Source: Russula earlei
Lineage: Eukaryota > Basidiomycota > Agaricomycetes > Russulales > Russulaceae
Length of the DNA stretch: 64,000 nucleotides
Direction: 5' to 3'
Assembly: GCA_025769875.1 (NCBI GenBank)
Contig: JAGFNK010000023.1
Coordinates: 1-64,000 of the forward strand
This document shows, in pieces, positions 10,920 through 21,397 of this stretch (position 1 is the stretch's first letter; every line of letters begins with the position of its first letter). The position numbers and the translations under genes were made by a program. The notes beneath the pieces were generated by a model. The model saw only the letters and a list, made by a program, of their open reading frames with translations. It made no database searches and had not been told where the DNA came from.

Positions 10920-12176
10920 CTAACCCATGTAGGGGTGAACGTTAGAGACGCAGTGATGGGTGTGGTAGTGGAGTTGATCTCGAGGAACTCGACATATTTT
11001 GTGTGGTTTACAGCGTCGATGTGGGGTTCTGCAGAGTTCTTCTTTGTGGCCATGGCAATTGCAGAGAACGCAGGTGGTGATTTTGGGGCAATCGACGGTG
11101 TCATGTCCCCCATCGAGACACCAGGAACATTTGTCGGAGGTACGAGGGGAGAATTGATACCAAGGGTCCATGATTGCCTCCTTAGCATCTTTATGTTCCT
11201 GTTCAGTTAGTTGCGGCATGGATTGGAATAAGATTCTGGGTTCGAGTCGGGTTTTGGCGTTAGCTCTAGCCAACTTGACCTCACTGTCCTGAATTTCCCA
11301 CAGCATATCATGGTAGCGTCCTCTAGCTGTCACGAGTTGGTTGGCCATCTGTCGTGCTTTCTTTATGGCGAATTGATATCGAAGGACTTCGGCTTCAAGG
11401 GACAGATCTTGTTCAAGGGTGAGGGCTTCGTTGACGGCCTTGGTATGTTTAAGCCCTTCTTTGAATAAGAAGGCGTCTTTTGTGGTAAGGAGAGGGCGAG
11501 GGTAAGGGTCGGCACGAGCTCGAATCAAGATTCAGTGAGTAGGACACCCGCGGCCATATGTCACGGTGACGGATGGGAATCCGTTGGTTAGATTGGGTAG
11601 AACGAATCGTGGGGGAATGGTATCGTCTTCATTGCCAGGGTCTGGGATTAGTATGTCGAGCCCCAGGGTTCCCTCCATCCAATCATCTCCCAGTTCGCAT
11701 ACTTCAGCTGCAGTATCTGTTCCCGGAGCTACAGGTATTGTATAGGCTGGTGGGGGAGTGTCGTTGTTTCGTGGAGGTATGGGAGTAAAGTTTTCGTTGA
11801 GGAGTATCAAGTTAATTGGTTGTTGAGGGATGGGTGTGTCGAGTCGAGGAGGGATGGGGATAGGGTCAGGAGAGGGGGAACGAACGTGATAAGATGGGCT
11901 GCGGGCAATTGGAGAGTCAGTTCCTCTGGTAGGGGAGCGGTTGCCAAAGGCTTGCAGTATGGTGGGTAGTGTTTCTTCGTGCCAAAGTTCTTGGGCTTGT
12001 GCTATCATTGCTGCATGTCGTGCTGCACGTCGTATCAGGAGTCGAGCGTTGATAGTCGCGGCCGTAGACGGGGATGGTTCTCTAGAGATTGGTAGAGGAA
12101 TAAGAGTTGGGGAGTGTGGGGGAGTAGGGACAAGAGTAATGGAAGAGGAGGTGGGTGAGTTGACGTTGGAGGACAT
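10920..12176 (-). pseudogene. Gypsy-2 ORF3, zinc-knuckle protein downstream of pol
   Basis: This frame begins with an ATG at 12176, 57 nt after the pol stop, and runs to 10920, nearly at the purine tract. It is broken only by one TGA at 11534-11532. The N-terminal half is Pro/Ser/Thr-rich (residues 1-215). The middle is helical and charged (EQDLSLEAEVLRYQFAIKKA and following). The C-terminus has two CX2CX4HX4C knuckles (CSWCLDGGHDTVDC and CVLCNCHGHKEELC) followed by a further Cys/His-rich tail. Standard Gypsy elements have only gag and pol. A comparable frame sits at the same place in Gypsy-1. Function unknown; a nucleic-acid chaperone or envelope-position accessory protein are possibilities. 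Confidence 0.7.
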
Positions 12177-12232
12177 GTTGGATTGGGAAGGATGGAATGG
12201 TGAGGGATGTTGATTGGGATTGGTGGTCTTTT

Positions 12233-15200
12233 TTATGCGTTGGGTCGTCCAGCTGTAGCGGAGTAGAATTCTTTGAGGAGTCTGGGGGCGTTGAGGTTGT
12301 GATGATCGACCCATGAGTCATCTGATGATGGGTAGCCTTTCCAGTGTACAAGGTATTGGAGTTTACGTGTTCGTCCAAACCTTCTGGCATCTAGAATGGC
12401 CTCGATCTCGTATTCTTCTTCGTTATCGATGATCGGAGGAGGTCGTGTGAACGGCGTGCCATATTCTTCCGTTTCTATATATGGTAGGAGTAGATTGACA
12501 TGGAAGACGTCGTGTATTTTCATCGATGACGGAAGTTGGAGTTGGTAGGCGACTTTAGAAATCTTTTTTATGATGGGGAAGGGTCCGTAACGTTTTGGGG
12601 TCAGCTTGCAGTTCCCTCGTGTTTTGAGGTTCTTGCCTTCTAGCCATACGAGGGTTCCTTCTTTCATTTCCGGGTTATCAGGTCTGGAGGGTTGTTGTTT
12701 ACGTTCCAAGAGTTGTTGTGCGTCGCGTCTGGATTGTTCTAGTTCTCTGAGTCGATTGGTTGAGGCGGGAACGTTGTTGTCCTCGAGGTTTATGTCGATT
12801 TGGGGTTTGAATCCCATGAGGAGTTCGTGTGGTGATCATCATGATGTTTCATGTTTCCACGAGTTATGTGCATATTCTGCAATGGGAAGTATCTTTGCCC
12901 AGGAGTGTGGATGGGTTGCGGTCCAGGGTCTCAAGTATTGTTCTAGCCAGGCGTTCATTCTTTCAGTTTGTCCATCAGTTTGAGGGTGGAATGCAGTGGA
13001 CATGTTTTGTTTGATGCCTAGGCTTTTACATAATGCTTTGGAGAAGTTTGATGAAAATCGGGGGTCTCTGTTGGATATGATTCTTTTGGGGACACCAAAC
13101 CAAGGCACGAGGTGTTTTAGATATTCGTGTGCAACACCTGTTCCATCGATCGTTTTGTTACATGGAATAAATTGGTTGCTTTAGAACATCCTTGATTGAC
13201 AATGGTGAGGATACTATCGAATCCTTCTGATCTTGGTAAGTCGGTGATGAGGTCCATTGATACGTATTGAAAGGGGCCTTGTTCGACGTGTGTGTCAAGT
13301 GGAAAGGTTGTGGCTTTCTTTCTTGGTAGATTGGTTTTGGATTCTTGGCATTTGGCGCAACCTTTTACATATTGTTCTATGAATTGTCGTAGTTTGGGTC
13401 CTTCATAGTGTTGTTTGACTAGGTCCCATGTGTTGGCAATTCCAGGGTGTCCTGCAGGTGGGGCATTGTGAAATTGTCGTAGGATTTCTCGTCGTTTGTC
13501 TAGTTTGTCAGGTAAGTAGATTTTCCGTGTGAATATTTCAGGTAGGAGGAGGGTGGTTTTTTGTTCTTCTACCCCCTTGTTAAGGTCTTTGCGACGAGAA
13601 AGTGTGTCGGCGATTGTATTGGTGTGTCCGGGAATGTGTTCCATAATTAAGTTAAAGTCTTGCATATATTGCATCCATCTTGCTTGTCATCCGGTTAGTT
13701 TTTGTGGTTCTTTGAAGTATGTCAAATTTTGTGGTCTGTCCTTATTCGAATGGGTTTCTCTGCACCCAGGAAGAATGGTCGGCCACTTTTGAGGCCAAAG
13801 ATGACGGCAGCTAGTTCTTTATCGTGTGCGTCGTAATTTCTTTCTGTGTCTAGTAGTGTTCTTGAATAGAATGCTATAGGATGGAGTCCATCTTCATATT
13901 CTTGGGAAATAACTGCTCCTATGGCAAATCCTGATGCGTCAGTGTCGAGGATAAATTGTTTGGTCCAATCTGGAGTTCGGAGAACTGGGTAGGATACGCA
14001 TGTATCTTTTGGTGATTGGAATGCTTGTTGTTCTCTGGGTGTCCATTCCCATTGTTTGTTCTTTTTTGTCAGGTCATTGAGTGGTCTGGCTTTAATTGAG
14101 AAATTTGGAATGAAGTTGCGGTAGAAGTTGCAGAATCCAAGGAAGCTGCGAACTTCTTTTAATGTTTTTGGTGTAGGCCAGTCTTCAATTCCTTTGACCT
14201 TTACTGGGTCCATAGTGATCTTTCCTTCGCCAATGATTACACCTAAGTATTCGACTTTTCTTTTGTGGAATTGGCATTTTTCTGGTTTAAGATATAGGTC
14301 ATGTTGTCTCAATTTTGATAGGATGTGGTTAACTTTCGATTTATGTCTTTCTTCATCATTTTCTGTGGCGATAATGATGTCGTCCATATAGATCTTCAAC
14401 CATCCTTGAGTGAGTTCTTCTTGAAAGATGTCATCCATCATTGTTTGGAAGGTTGCTGGAGAGTTAGTTAATCCAAAGAACATTACCGTTGGTTCAAATA
14501 ATCCGTCGCTGGTTTTGAAGGCTGCTTTCCATTCGTCTCCCTCTTTAATCCTAATGTTGTTGTAGCCCCATCTGATGTCGAGTTTAGTGAAGAGTTCTTT
14601 GCCTGCTAGGGCATGTATCAACTCTGGGATTAAAGGAAGTGGATAGACATTAGGTATGGTCCATTTATTCAGGTTTCTATAGTCTTGTACTGGTTGAAAT
14701 TTGCCATCCTTCTTTTTAATCAGGAAGAAGCCACTCGCATATGGTGAGTTGGATCTTCTAATTCGCTTTAATCGTAGATTTTGTTCGAGAAATTTTCCTT
14801 GCTCTTCTTTCTCTTTGGGAGAGAGGGGGTACACTCTGCAATTGATTGTTGTGGGGGCGTTGGGTTTAAGATCGATAGCATGATCCCACTTTCTTGGCCC
14901 AGGGAATCTCTCTGATTTTTGTTCTTCAAAAACTTGACCATAGGCATGATATTGGGGGGGGACTATTTGTTGCCAGGTCAGTTGTTTTGATTGTACTTGG
15001 GATTCCGCTAATTGTTGGGCGATTGTAGTTTTTTGTAGTTGTGTTTGTACCCAAAGTTCATCGCCCTCTTCCCACTGTGCGATGTTCTTTATCCATTCTG
15101 GTGTTTCTTCGTCTCCGGATAAAGTTATCTTTCCTAACAATGTTCCATTGGTCCAATTGATTTTGGGATTTGTTGATTCAAGGAAGGGGTACCCTAAAAT

Positions 15201-15540
15201 TAGATCGTCTTGTCCGATGTCTGCTATAAGGAATTGGTGTTTGCTTTTTTGTTCCAATAGTTCTAATTCCAAGTCTACCGCTTGAGTGATTTTTCCTAGG
15301 CGGTTAGAAGTGTTATCAACGTTTTTCACCACTCTAGGTGTCAACAATTTTCGCGTTTTCAATTGAAGTTGTTTGGTTAATTTAGGGGATATGAAGCATT
15401 CAGTTGCTCCACTGTCGATTAACGCAGTTTTCTTTTTGGCTTTTGAGGTTCCAACGTACATAGTCAAGTTGACCTGCATTGACTTTCTTCTTTTTATAAT
15501 TTTATGTACATTGGTACCTAGGGCCCGAGCGATCGCCGAT
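12233..15540 (-). pseudogene. Gypsy-2 pol (PR-RT-RH-IN-chromodomain), broken
   Basis: The pol frame is open from inside the gag end (-1 frame). Protease shows LIDSGATE near 15430. Reverse transcriptase has TKLDIRWGYNNI, FGLTNSPATFQ and the catalytic YMDD. RNase H has a DTDAS motif and TDHK. Integrase has the HHCC zinc region ending in CAKCQESK, the DLITDLP start of the core, and HPQTDGQTERMN. The C-terminus is a chromodomain (YLVHWKGYP) that in chromoviruses targets integration to marked heterochromatin. Damage: loss of one A in an A-run near 13725, TGA at 13689-13687, a frameshift near 13165, and a double TGA TGA at 12841-12836. The elements of the family encode about 1100 residues. Confidence 0.9.
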
Positions 15541-15544
15541 ATGC

Positions 15545-17242
15545 TCAGGCATCCGAAAAATCCTTTCCCTCATCATCGTTGGTTTCTCCATTCAGCATCC
15601 TAATGAACTCCTCTCTTTCCTCTTTAGAGAGGGCTTTGGCAGCTTTTGCAACTTTGGCCGTCGCACTTTTTTCAATGATTTCGACAACGGAGGATTCGGA
15701 TGTGGTGGTGGTCACTTCTGCCGTGCGTGCGCGTGTCGGTTCGCGTTTAGGGTTTGTGGGGCAGTCTCTGGCAAGGTGTCCTTGTTTTGAGCAATGGAAA
15801 CATCTGCCTTCGGCGCGGTGTTTTTCCTTGTCAGCTTCGGTGATCGCTTTGCGTGCCGCACCTGCGCTGGTATCCATCGCGTTTGGGTCGCGTAGTGGAA
15901 GGCGTGCGCGTGGTGCGGTGGCATTGTTAGTGGTATTGCTGCGTGTGCCCCAATTCGAAAGGCGGGCCCAAGGGCGATTGTTGTTCGAATTGGTGTTCCT
16001 GTTGTGAGTATTGGCGTGATCGGTGAGGACTGTGCGTTTACGCATCCAGATGCGATGTTGTTTTTGGGCGCCGGTCATCCACTCTAAGAAAGTGGTTGGG
16101 TCTTCCTGACTGATGATTGCTTCAACTAATGGTTTGGGGAGGCCGCACGCGAACAAGCGCATAACCATAGGGTCGTCCGTGTGTAGAGACCCTCATCGAG
16201 CTAATAGTTCAAAATTGGCTATATATTCATCAAGATTATTCTCCTTCATCTTGAGTTCACGGAGTTGATCTTGTGCGCGTTCACACTCAGCGTAGTCAGT
16301 GAATGCTCTTTTGAACTGTTGTTCCATAGCCTGCCAAGCTGTCAGTCCAAAGGGGATTTCATCCGGGTCCATCATGACTTTTTCGAGCCATTCGTCCATC
16401 GCTTCGACCCAGCCATCAACGCGAGGTCCTTCCATTAGTGATAGGAAGTAAGCACATTTTTTGATGGGGTTTTGAGCAATTTTGCTATCGAAGTTCATCC
16501 TCATAAAGCGTCGGAACGCGGTGAGGAATGCGTGGGTGCGGGCACGGTCGCCGTTGAAGGCCTTGGGTGGAATACCTTCGAGTTTACCATTGTCCGAGGG
16601 ACGTGCGTCGTGGTTGTACGTGGCGTATGCACTGTAGTCATCGGGGTCTGGGCTGGGAGGTCGTCTTTCGCGTCCTCTGAATCCTTGGAACAAGGATGGG
16701 CGTGGGTATGCCTGCGCCGTTCCAGACGACGCCAGTTGTTGGGGCACTTGTGCAGGTGGTTCTTCTGGTTCGTCGGCTGCGACGAAAAGTTGCGTCGTGG
16801 TCTGAGGTTCTTGTTCCATTGGTTTGGCGGGTGCAGGTCCGGGAGTTGGCGCATGGGACAGGTTCTTCGAGTTTGGAACTGGTTCTCCTGATTTGGTGAG
16901 CTGTTCCATATCAAGGCCCTTGAGAGGGTCAGAGATTAGTCCGAGGGCCGGGCATGCGACGCGGTAGGCCTCGAAGTAGTCTTCGCGGCGTCGGATTTCG
17001 AACCATATGCCGTAGAGTGTTCCAAGGCCTACTTTGGCCTTTCTATAGTAAGCATAGTACCCGGTCCAGGGTACACTGTCTATTCCCACTCTGAGGAAGT
17101 AAGCATTTTCTCTGAAGGCCTCAGGGACAAATGCGTCATCGAGGTCCGGGTTCAACTTGAAGGGACATTTGAGTTTCTTCAGTCCTTCTTCAGTGGGTTT
17201 TCCTTGTCCTTTGAATCTCCAGTCTCTAGCCATGGAAGTCAT
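15545..17242 (-). pseudogene. Gypsy-2 gag, one internal stop
   Basis: The frame starts with ATG at 17242, about 80 nt inside the 5' LTR, and ends with TGA at 15547-15545. It is a single frame of 565 codons plus its stop, with one TGA at 16195-16193. A retrotransposon gag core (KAFNGDRARTHAFLTAFRRFM through LDEYIANFELLA) is at residues about 225-349. A CCHC zinc knuckle (CFHCSKQGHLARDC) lies near 15780. Gag packages the element RNA into particles. The internal TGA lies where related proteins usually have Arg, consistent with CGA decayed to TGA. Confidence 0.85.
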
Positions 17243-17308
17243 CTTTCAAAATTCGTTGTATTCGGGGGTGGATGCGTGTATACGCGTTCGGGGTCGAGGG
17301 TTCGAGGG

Positions 17309-17320
17309 TAAGCTTGTTCT
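17309..17320 (-). promoter_or_regulatory. Gypsy-2 putative self-primer binding site
   Basis: Read on the minus strand, two bases after the LTR end, AGAACAAGCTTA is the perfect reverse complement of TAAGCTTGTTCT in the same LTR (plus coordinates 17588-17599). That LTR site lies about 30 nt downstream of a TATATAAG box, that is, at the predicted 5' end of the transcript. The arrangement is that of Tf1-type self-priming. Confidence 0.7.
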
Positions 17321-17322
17321 AA

Positions 17323-17816
17323 TGTCACCGACTGGGGGCGGTGTCGCTGACAAATCGGTTCACGTGCGAGACGAGCGCAGCGAGTCGAGCAAGACACTAA
17401 GTCCTCACGAGTTTCGGGGATCTCGGAGACTATATTGCCAAGGCAAATATGTTCCGCGGAGAGGAGGAACTACAAATAAGTCTTCGCGTTTGAGAAGACT
17501 TATGAGTAGAAAGGTTTTCAGACGATGTGCTTGATGTCTTGCAAGCCTACAAGTCCTGAAGTTCGAAATCCAGTGATATTTCACAGGAGAACAAGCTTAG
17601 GGCTTGTCCTCGTAAAACAGCAGTCTTATATACATGCTAGATACTATATCAATAGTATCCTTGAGGTGGAAGTGAGGCGATCGAACTAGAACACGCAGGA
17701 AACGTCTGGTATGTGTAAGGCTATGGAAGGATCATAAAACACACGGAAAACTCGAGACATGTCCGGGTAGGCTTATCCAGTTGCCGGTCCGGTCCGAAGT
17801 ACCGGTTCTTGTGACA
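17323..17816 (-). repeat. Gypsy-2 5' LTR
   Basis: This is a direct repeat of 10407-10901. On the minus strand it carries TATATAAG at about 17632-17625. It is followed by a hairpin GGACAAGC-CCTAA-GCTTGTTC at the predicted transcript start. Confidence 0.95.
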
Positions 17817-17821
17817 TGTGC

Positions 17822-18293
17822 TGCCTTGCCGGCCTTATCTGCCCCAGTTGTCTCAATCCCAGTTGCCGCAGTCTCAGTCTCCTCCTCGTCTCCTCTAGCC
17901 GCCATTACTTCAGTCCAACCAGCCCCTACAAAGTCAGCTTTGTCTGGCTTCTTCCACAGCTTCAGTCTCGCTCGCAGCTGTTACCTCAGCTCATCCGCTG
18001 CCACCATTTTGGTCTCAACCCTGTCCGTCATTTTAGTCTCATGCAACACACATTGTCCAAGAAGGCCCCAGACCTGAGCTCAGTCACTCGCCACTTCAGG
18101 AGGAGCACAAACCGCCTCCACACCGCCAGTGCCTGAGACACTGCTGACACAAGTAATATGCCCCACGCCACCCCTCATGTCGCCTCATCCCTGTGGGTCT
18201 GACTGTGTCATACAACTGTGTTGACCATTAGGCATTCAAACATCCCAACAAGGTCCATTTCGCCATAGATTATGATTGATCAGAGCCATTTCT
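17822..18293. other. Interior of DNA element, continuation after Gypsy-2
   Basis: Ser/Ala/Pro-rich plus-strand frames continue those at 10064-10406. The two pieces join across the TGTGC duplication. No family is recognised. Confidence 0.35.
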
Positions 18294-18760
18294 GGGTATC
18301 TCCATGTCGGATGGCTCATCTATCCAGACCGCTATCATTTATGAAGCCGATGAGCCCAACAAAGGTCGAGAGGTCCCTATGCTGAATTGCCACATGACAT
18401 TTCTAGTGTTGCCAATGTACTGAAATCTCTCGGCATCAAGAAAGGCGATTCTGTCTCTATCTACCTTCCTCTGGCATGGCAAGCGGTCACTGCCCTCCTC
18501 ATGTGTGCGCGCATTGGTGCCATAAGGACAATGCGGCTCTGGCAGTTGTTGATACAGTCACAACTCACCCCTGCAGAGAAGCCAGAAAACATGACAGAGT
18601 GGACGGCTGAACAAGGGCGTCGCAGTGGGAAGACTATCGCAACCAAAGCAGTCGATTTGGCACTGAAGGGCTGCCCGCATGTTGAGCATGTCCTCGTTCT
18701 TAGGCACACGGGGAATGTGCCAGAGATCTTGTCAGTGAAGATCCACTCTTTATTCTTTAT
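18294..18760 (+). pseudogene. Acetyl-CoA synthetase fragment inside a DNA transposon
   Basis: The plus strand encodes, with frameshifts, an AIIYEADEPNKGREV stretch, then SSVANVLKSLGIKKGDSVSIYLPL and a following ARIGAI, then GKTIATKAVDLALKGCPHVEHVLVL. Order and spacing match the N-terminal third of the AMP-forming acetyl-CoA synthetase domain of fungal enzymes, which activate acetate to acetyl-CoA. The VFAGFS segment expected after GAIH is damaged (a frameshifted trace remains) and everything after residue about 300 is missing. It lies within the long-TIR element and resembles a captured gene fragment. I saw no obvious intact parent copy in the window. Confidence 0.65.
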
Positions 18761-19444
18761 GTGAGATGCCTGCTTGCACATGCCCATCAGCACGCATCTG
18801 AACTTGCTGCAGAGGAGGGAACCCATGACGTGCAAGTTTCATGTCTTGCTCAAGACCACACACATACGATAGTATGATGCACTGTGTGGGAGAACAAAAT
18901 GAAAGGTAGACAGGAATGACGAAGGTATGTCTCCCTGAATCCCATCCTTCCTCCAGACCCCTCTGCTCCTTCACATGCGTCTGGCCGCTGACAGGTCAAG
19001 ACTTGTACGCCGCCACTTGTGGTCCTGTTGTCCCTCGATAGAGAATGTGACAGACAGCTGGCCGCGGTCGGACCAGAAGGGAATAATGATTTCCACCTTC
19101 AGAGTCATGTAATTGAATGCCCAGGTGAAAGGGGCAAGCTTTCATATCCAAGGGTCAACAACAATGTCCTGATATCAGGTATGTATGATGCACCACATAT
19201 GACAGAGCTGTCCTGATCCCTCTAATGATAAATGAGCGCATTTTTCTGCAGGTCGGGTAGGCGACAAAGGTAGTGTGCGCGTGAATGCCGCATCTCGCAC
19301 AACAAACGCCAAAAGGTGCCCGAGCATCACACTGTCGCTCACCGCATCACTCTGGCCTACCAAGCCATCCCTCCATCGTTTGCCATTGTTCACCGCCGCT
19401 GTATGCAAGGGCTCGCAGCCCACTATTCGCCCATTCACTCGCAA
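18761..19444. other. Interior of DNA element, unclassified
   Basis: Short frames only. A plus-strand stretch at 19019-19216 reads as a possible exon (start MVLLSLDRECDRQ) but no family is recognised. It may be a further captured fragment. Confidence 0.3.
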
Positions 19445-20276
19445 TCGCAATCGCTGCCTTGATGCACGCCTCGTGTCATCGTTTCAATTTTGTCTTATTG
19501 CTCTTCCATCAGTCCTTGTCCGGTCCCATGAATGTGCCCTTCTCGTGTGCTACATCATAAATAGTTGTATCATATCATGTGCTCAGCTGTAGGGATAATG
19601 TAATTTTATCATGCTTGGGGTCAGCACCCCAAAACGTGAAAATTCAATGAGTGAAACCAATTATTTGGCTGCCTCTGGATACAGTACATGAGGTTCTACT
19701 GTCCAAGTTTCAAGGCAGTCCATCGAGAAATGGTTGAGATATGACAGTTCGAAAAATCGCATGCAGATGGGCACCCAAAAATCGAAACTTCAAGAACTGA
19801 TAATTAGACACCAACTCTTTGGCTGCACCTAGACACATTACATGAGATCCCACTGTCCAAGTTTCAAGGCAATCCATTGAGAAATGGTTGAGATATGGCA
19901 GTTCGAAATTTCACACTCAGATGGCACCCAAAAATTGAAACTTCAACAACAAAGAATTAGACCCCAACTCTTGGGCTGCACCTAGATACAGTACATGAGA
20001 TCCCACTGTTGAAGTTCCAAGTCAATCAATTCAGAAACAGTTGAGATATGGCAGTTCAAAGTTTTGCACTCATGTCGGCACCTGAAAATCAACATCTCAA
20101 GGACTGAATATTAGACTCCCATATTTTCACTGCACCTAGATATAGTATATAAGGTTCTACTGGCAAAATTTCAAGGCAATCTGTTGAGAAACTGTTGAGA
20201 TATAGCAGTTTTAATTTCACACTTGAAATGACATCCAAAAATGGCAAGTGCAAGGTCATGTGAAAATGACAGTAAT
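19445..20276. repeat. Right inverted terminus with four 153-bp subterminal repeats
   Basis: GTTGAGATAT recurs at 19733, 19887, 20040 and 20194 (spacing 154, 153, 154 bp). The array is the reverse complement of the left terminus plus one extra unit. The outer end is the terminal GACAGTAAT motif at 20276. Confidence 0.75.
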
Positions 20277-20748
20277 GCTGGTGGGCTCTCTCTATGCACT
20301 ATTCTCCTGGGCACATTTCAACCCATTTGTTTCTGTAGATTCCAGCAACTGGACTTGGACCCCTGGCTGTTGGGATACAGCCCTGGATGAATGGATGGCT
20401 TTCGCAGAAGGGGTGTGTAAGTTTCAACCCGAGGCTGGAGTCTTCGATCTGGGACCCTTTGCATCTATTCACAACACCACTGTGCTCATTTGTGAGTGCT
20501 ACAGAGAGGCGGAGAAAGTTGTTTGGCAGCAAGCAGTCAACCTCCCACGAGACAGGATTATTTTTACTGGTCAACCTGGGATCGGTAAGCGCTTCTTTCT
20601 GCACATTGCTGTGCAAAGCAGAAACAGTCTCTCCAGGTAAAACATATTTTGTATGGTACCTCCTCATCCACCTCTTGGAGGACAACCAAACAATCATGTT
20701 CATTGTTGATGGGGAAAGCCCAATCCTCTTTTACCTTGATGGCATATA

Positions 20749-21390
20749 TGGTGAAGATATGATACCCAGGTGGTGGGAACACATGAGTGGGCAAGATGGG
20801 CCAGTGGGCTGTTGGTGCAGCACAGAGTCAGGGATGCATGTAAATGATGCAGAGTGGTGGTAGAGCATGAGAGGGGGGACTTGTTTGAAGTGCATGTGAG
20901 GGGTTTTCAAGAACAAGGAACATGACAATTGTTATATTTGCAGGCAATAAGAAGCTATTTTATATGTTTTACAAGTATGTTACTTAAGGAATAAAATAGG
21001 GGAGTGTTTTAAGGAGATTTTTGGAGTCAAGAACAGAAGTAAAACAGAAATGAAAACATATAGTGAAAAGACTTTGGACTTCAATGGAAATAACACATTG
21101 CCTCTCTATGTGGCTGATGTGCTTGTTCCAGTTTTGGTGTGTGCATGTGATTGAGTTGCATGTTTGCATTTTTCTTGGATACAGAGTCATGGAGACAGTG
21201 TGGAATGTTCTTGCTTTTTGGACATTTTCAATTTTTAAGTGGGTCATACAAGGCCTGAGAAGGATCGTAGCAGAATGTATTTTCCCCTGAGAGGAGTGGA
21301 AAAAATTAGGGGATCAAAATGATCCCAGGGATGCACTGTGTTGCGCTTTCGTGCTCCTCCACATGTGCCCCTGGCGGCCCGAAACTGCCA
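20749..21390 (-). repeat. Copia-2 3' LTR
   Basis: Plus-strand limits are TGGTGAAG and ACTGCCA. The internal flank 21391-21400 is a purine tract on the minus strand (GAGGGGGAG), the plus-strand primer site. Confidence 0.92.
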
Positions 21391-21397
21391 CTCCCCC

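Larger units (their letters stand above)
10407..17816 (-). mobile_element. Gypsy-2, complete chromovirus-type LTR retrotransposon
   Basis: Two LTRs of 495 and 494 bp flank a 6.4 kb interior in minus orientation. A perfect duplication TGTGC flanks the element (10402-10406, 17817-17821). Order from the 5' LTR: primer site, gag with zinc knuckle, pol in the -1 frame (protease, reverse transcriptase, RNase H, integrase, chromodomain), a third zinc-knuckle frame, a purine tract, and the 3' LTR. By eye the LTRs differ at nine substitutions, all transitions, seven of them at CpG, plus one indel, about 2%. The insertion is therefore fairly recent although the frames already contain several TGA stops. 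A solo LTR of the same family is at 30116-30607. Confidence 0.95.
5815..20276. mobile_element. Long-TIR composite DNA element with nested insertions
   Basis: The two ends are inverted copies of each other: ATTACTGTCRTYTTCACATG at 5815 and its reverse complement ending at 20276. The inverted regions extend about 650-700 bp inward and contain tandem 153-154 bp units, three on the left and four on the right. Removing Gypsy-2, the LTR-A and LTR-B solos and their duplications leaves an original element of roughly 5.5 kb. The interior holds a decayed Tc1/mariner-type transposase (minus) and fragments of host genes (acetyl-CoA synthetase, perhaps a phosphatase). Whether that transposase moved this element is not shown. 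Known: long TIRs with subterminal repeats are typical of DNA transposons. Inferred: this is one element rather than two fortuitous repeats, because the inner parts also match in inverse order. Confidence 0.7.

Noticed and set aside
13722..15479. Plus-strand open frames opposite the Gypsy-2 pol
   Set aside because: They are antisense shadows of the reverse transcriptase frame and show no domain.
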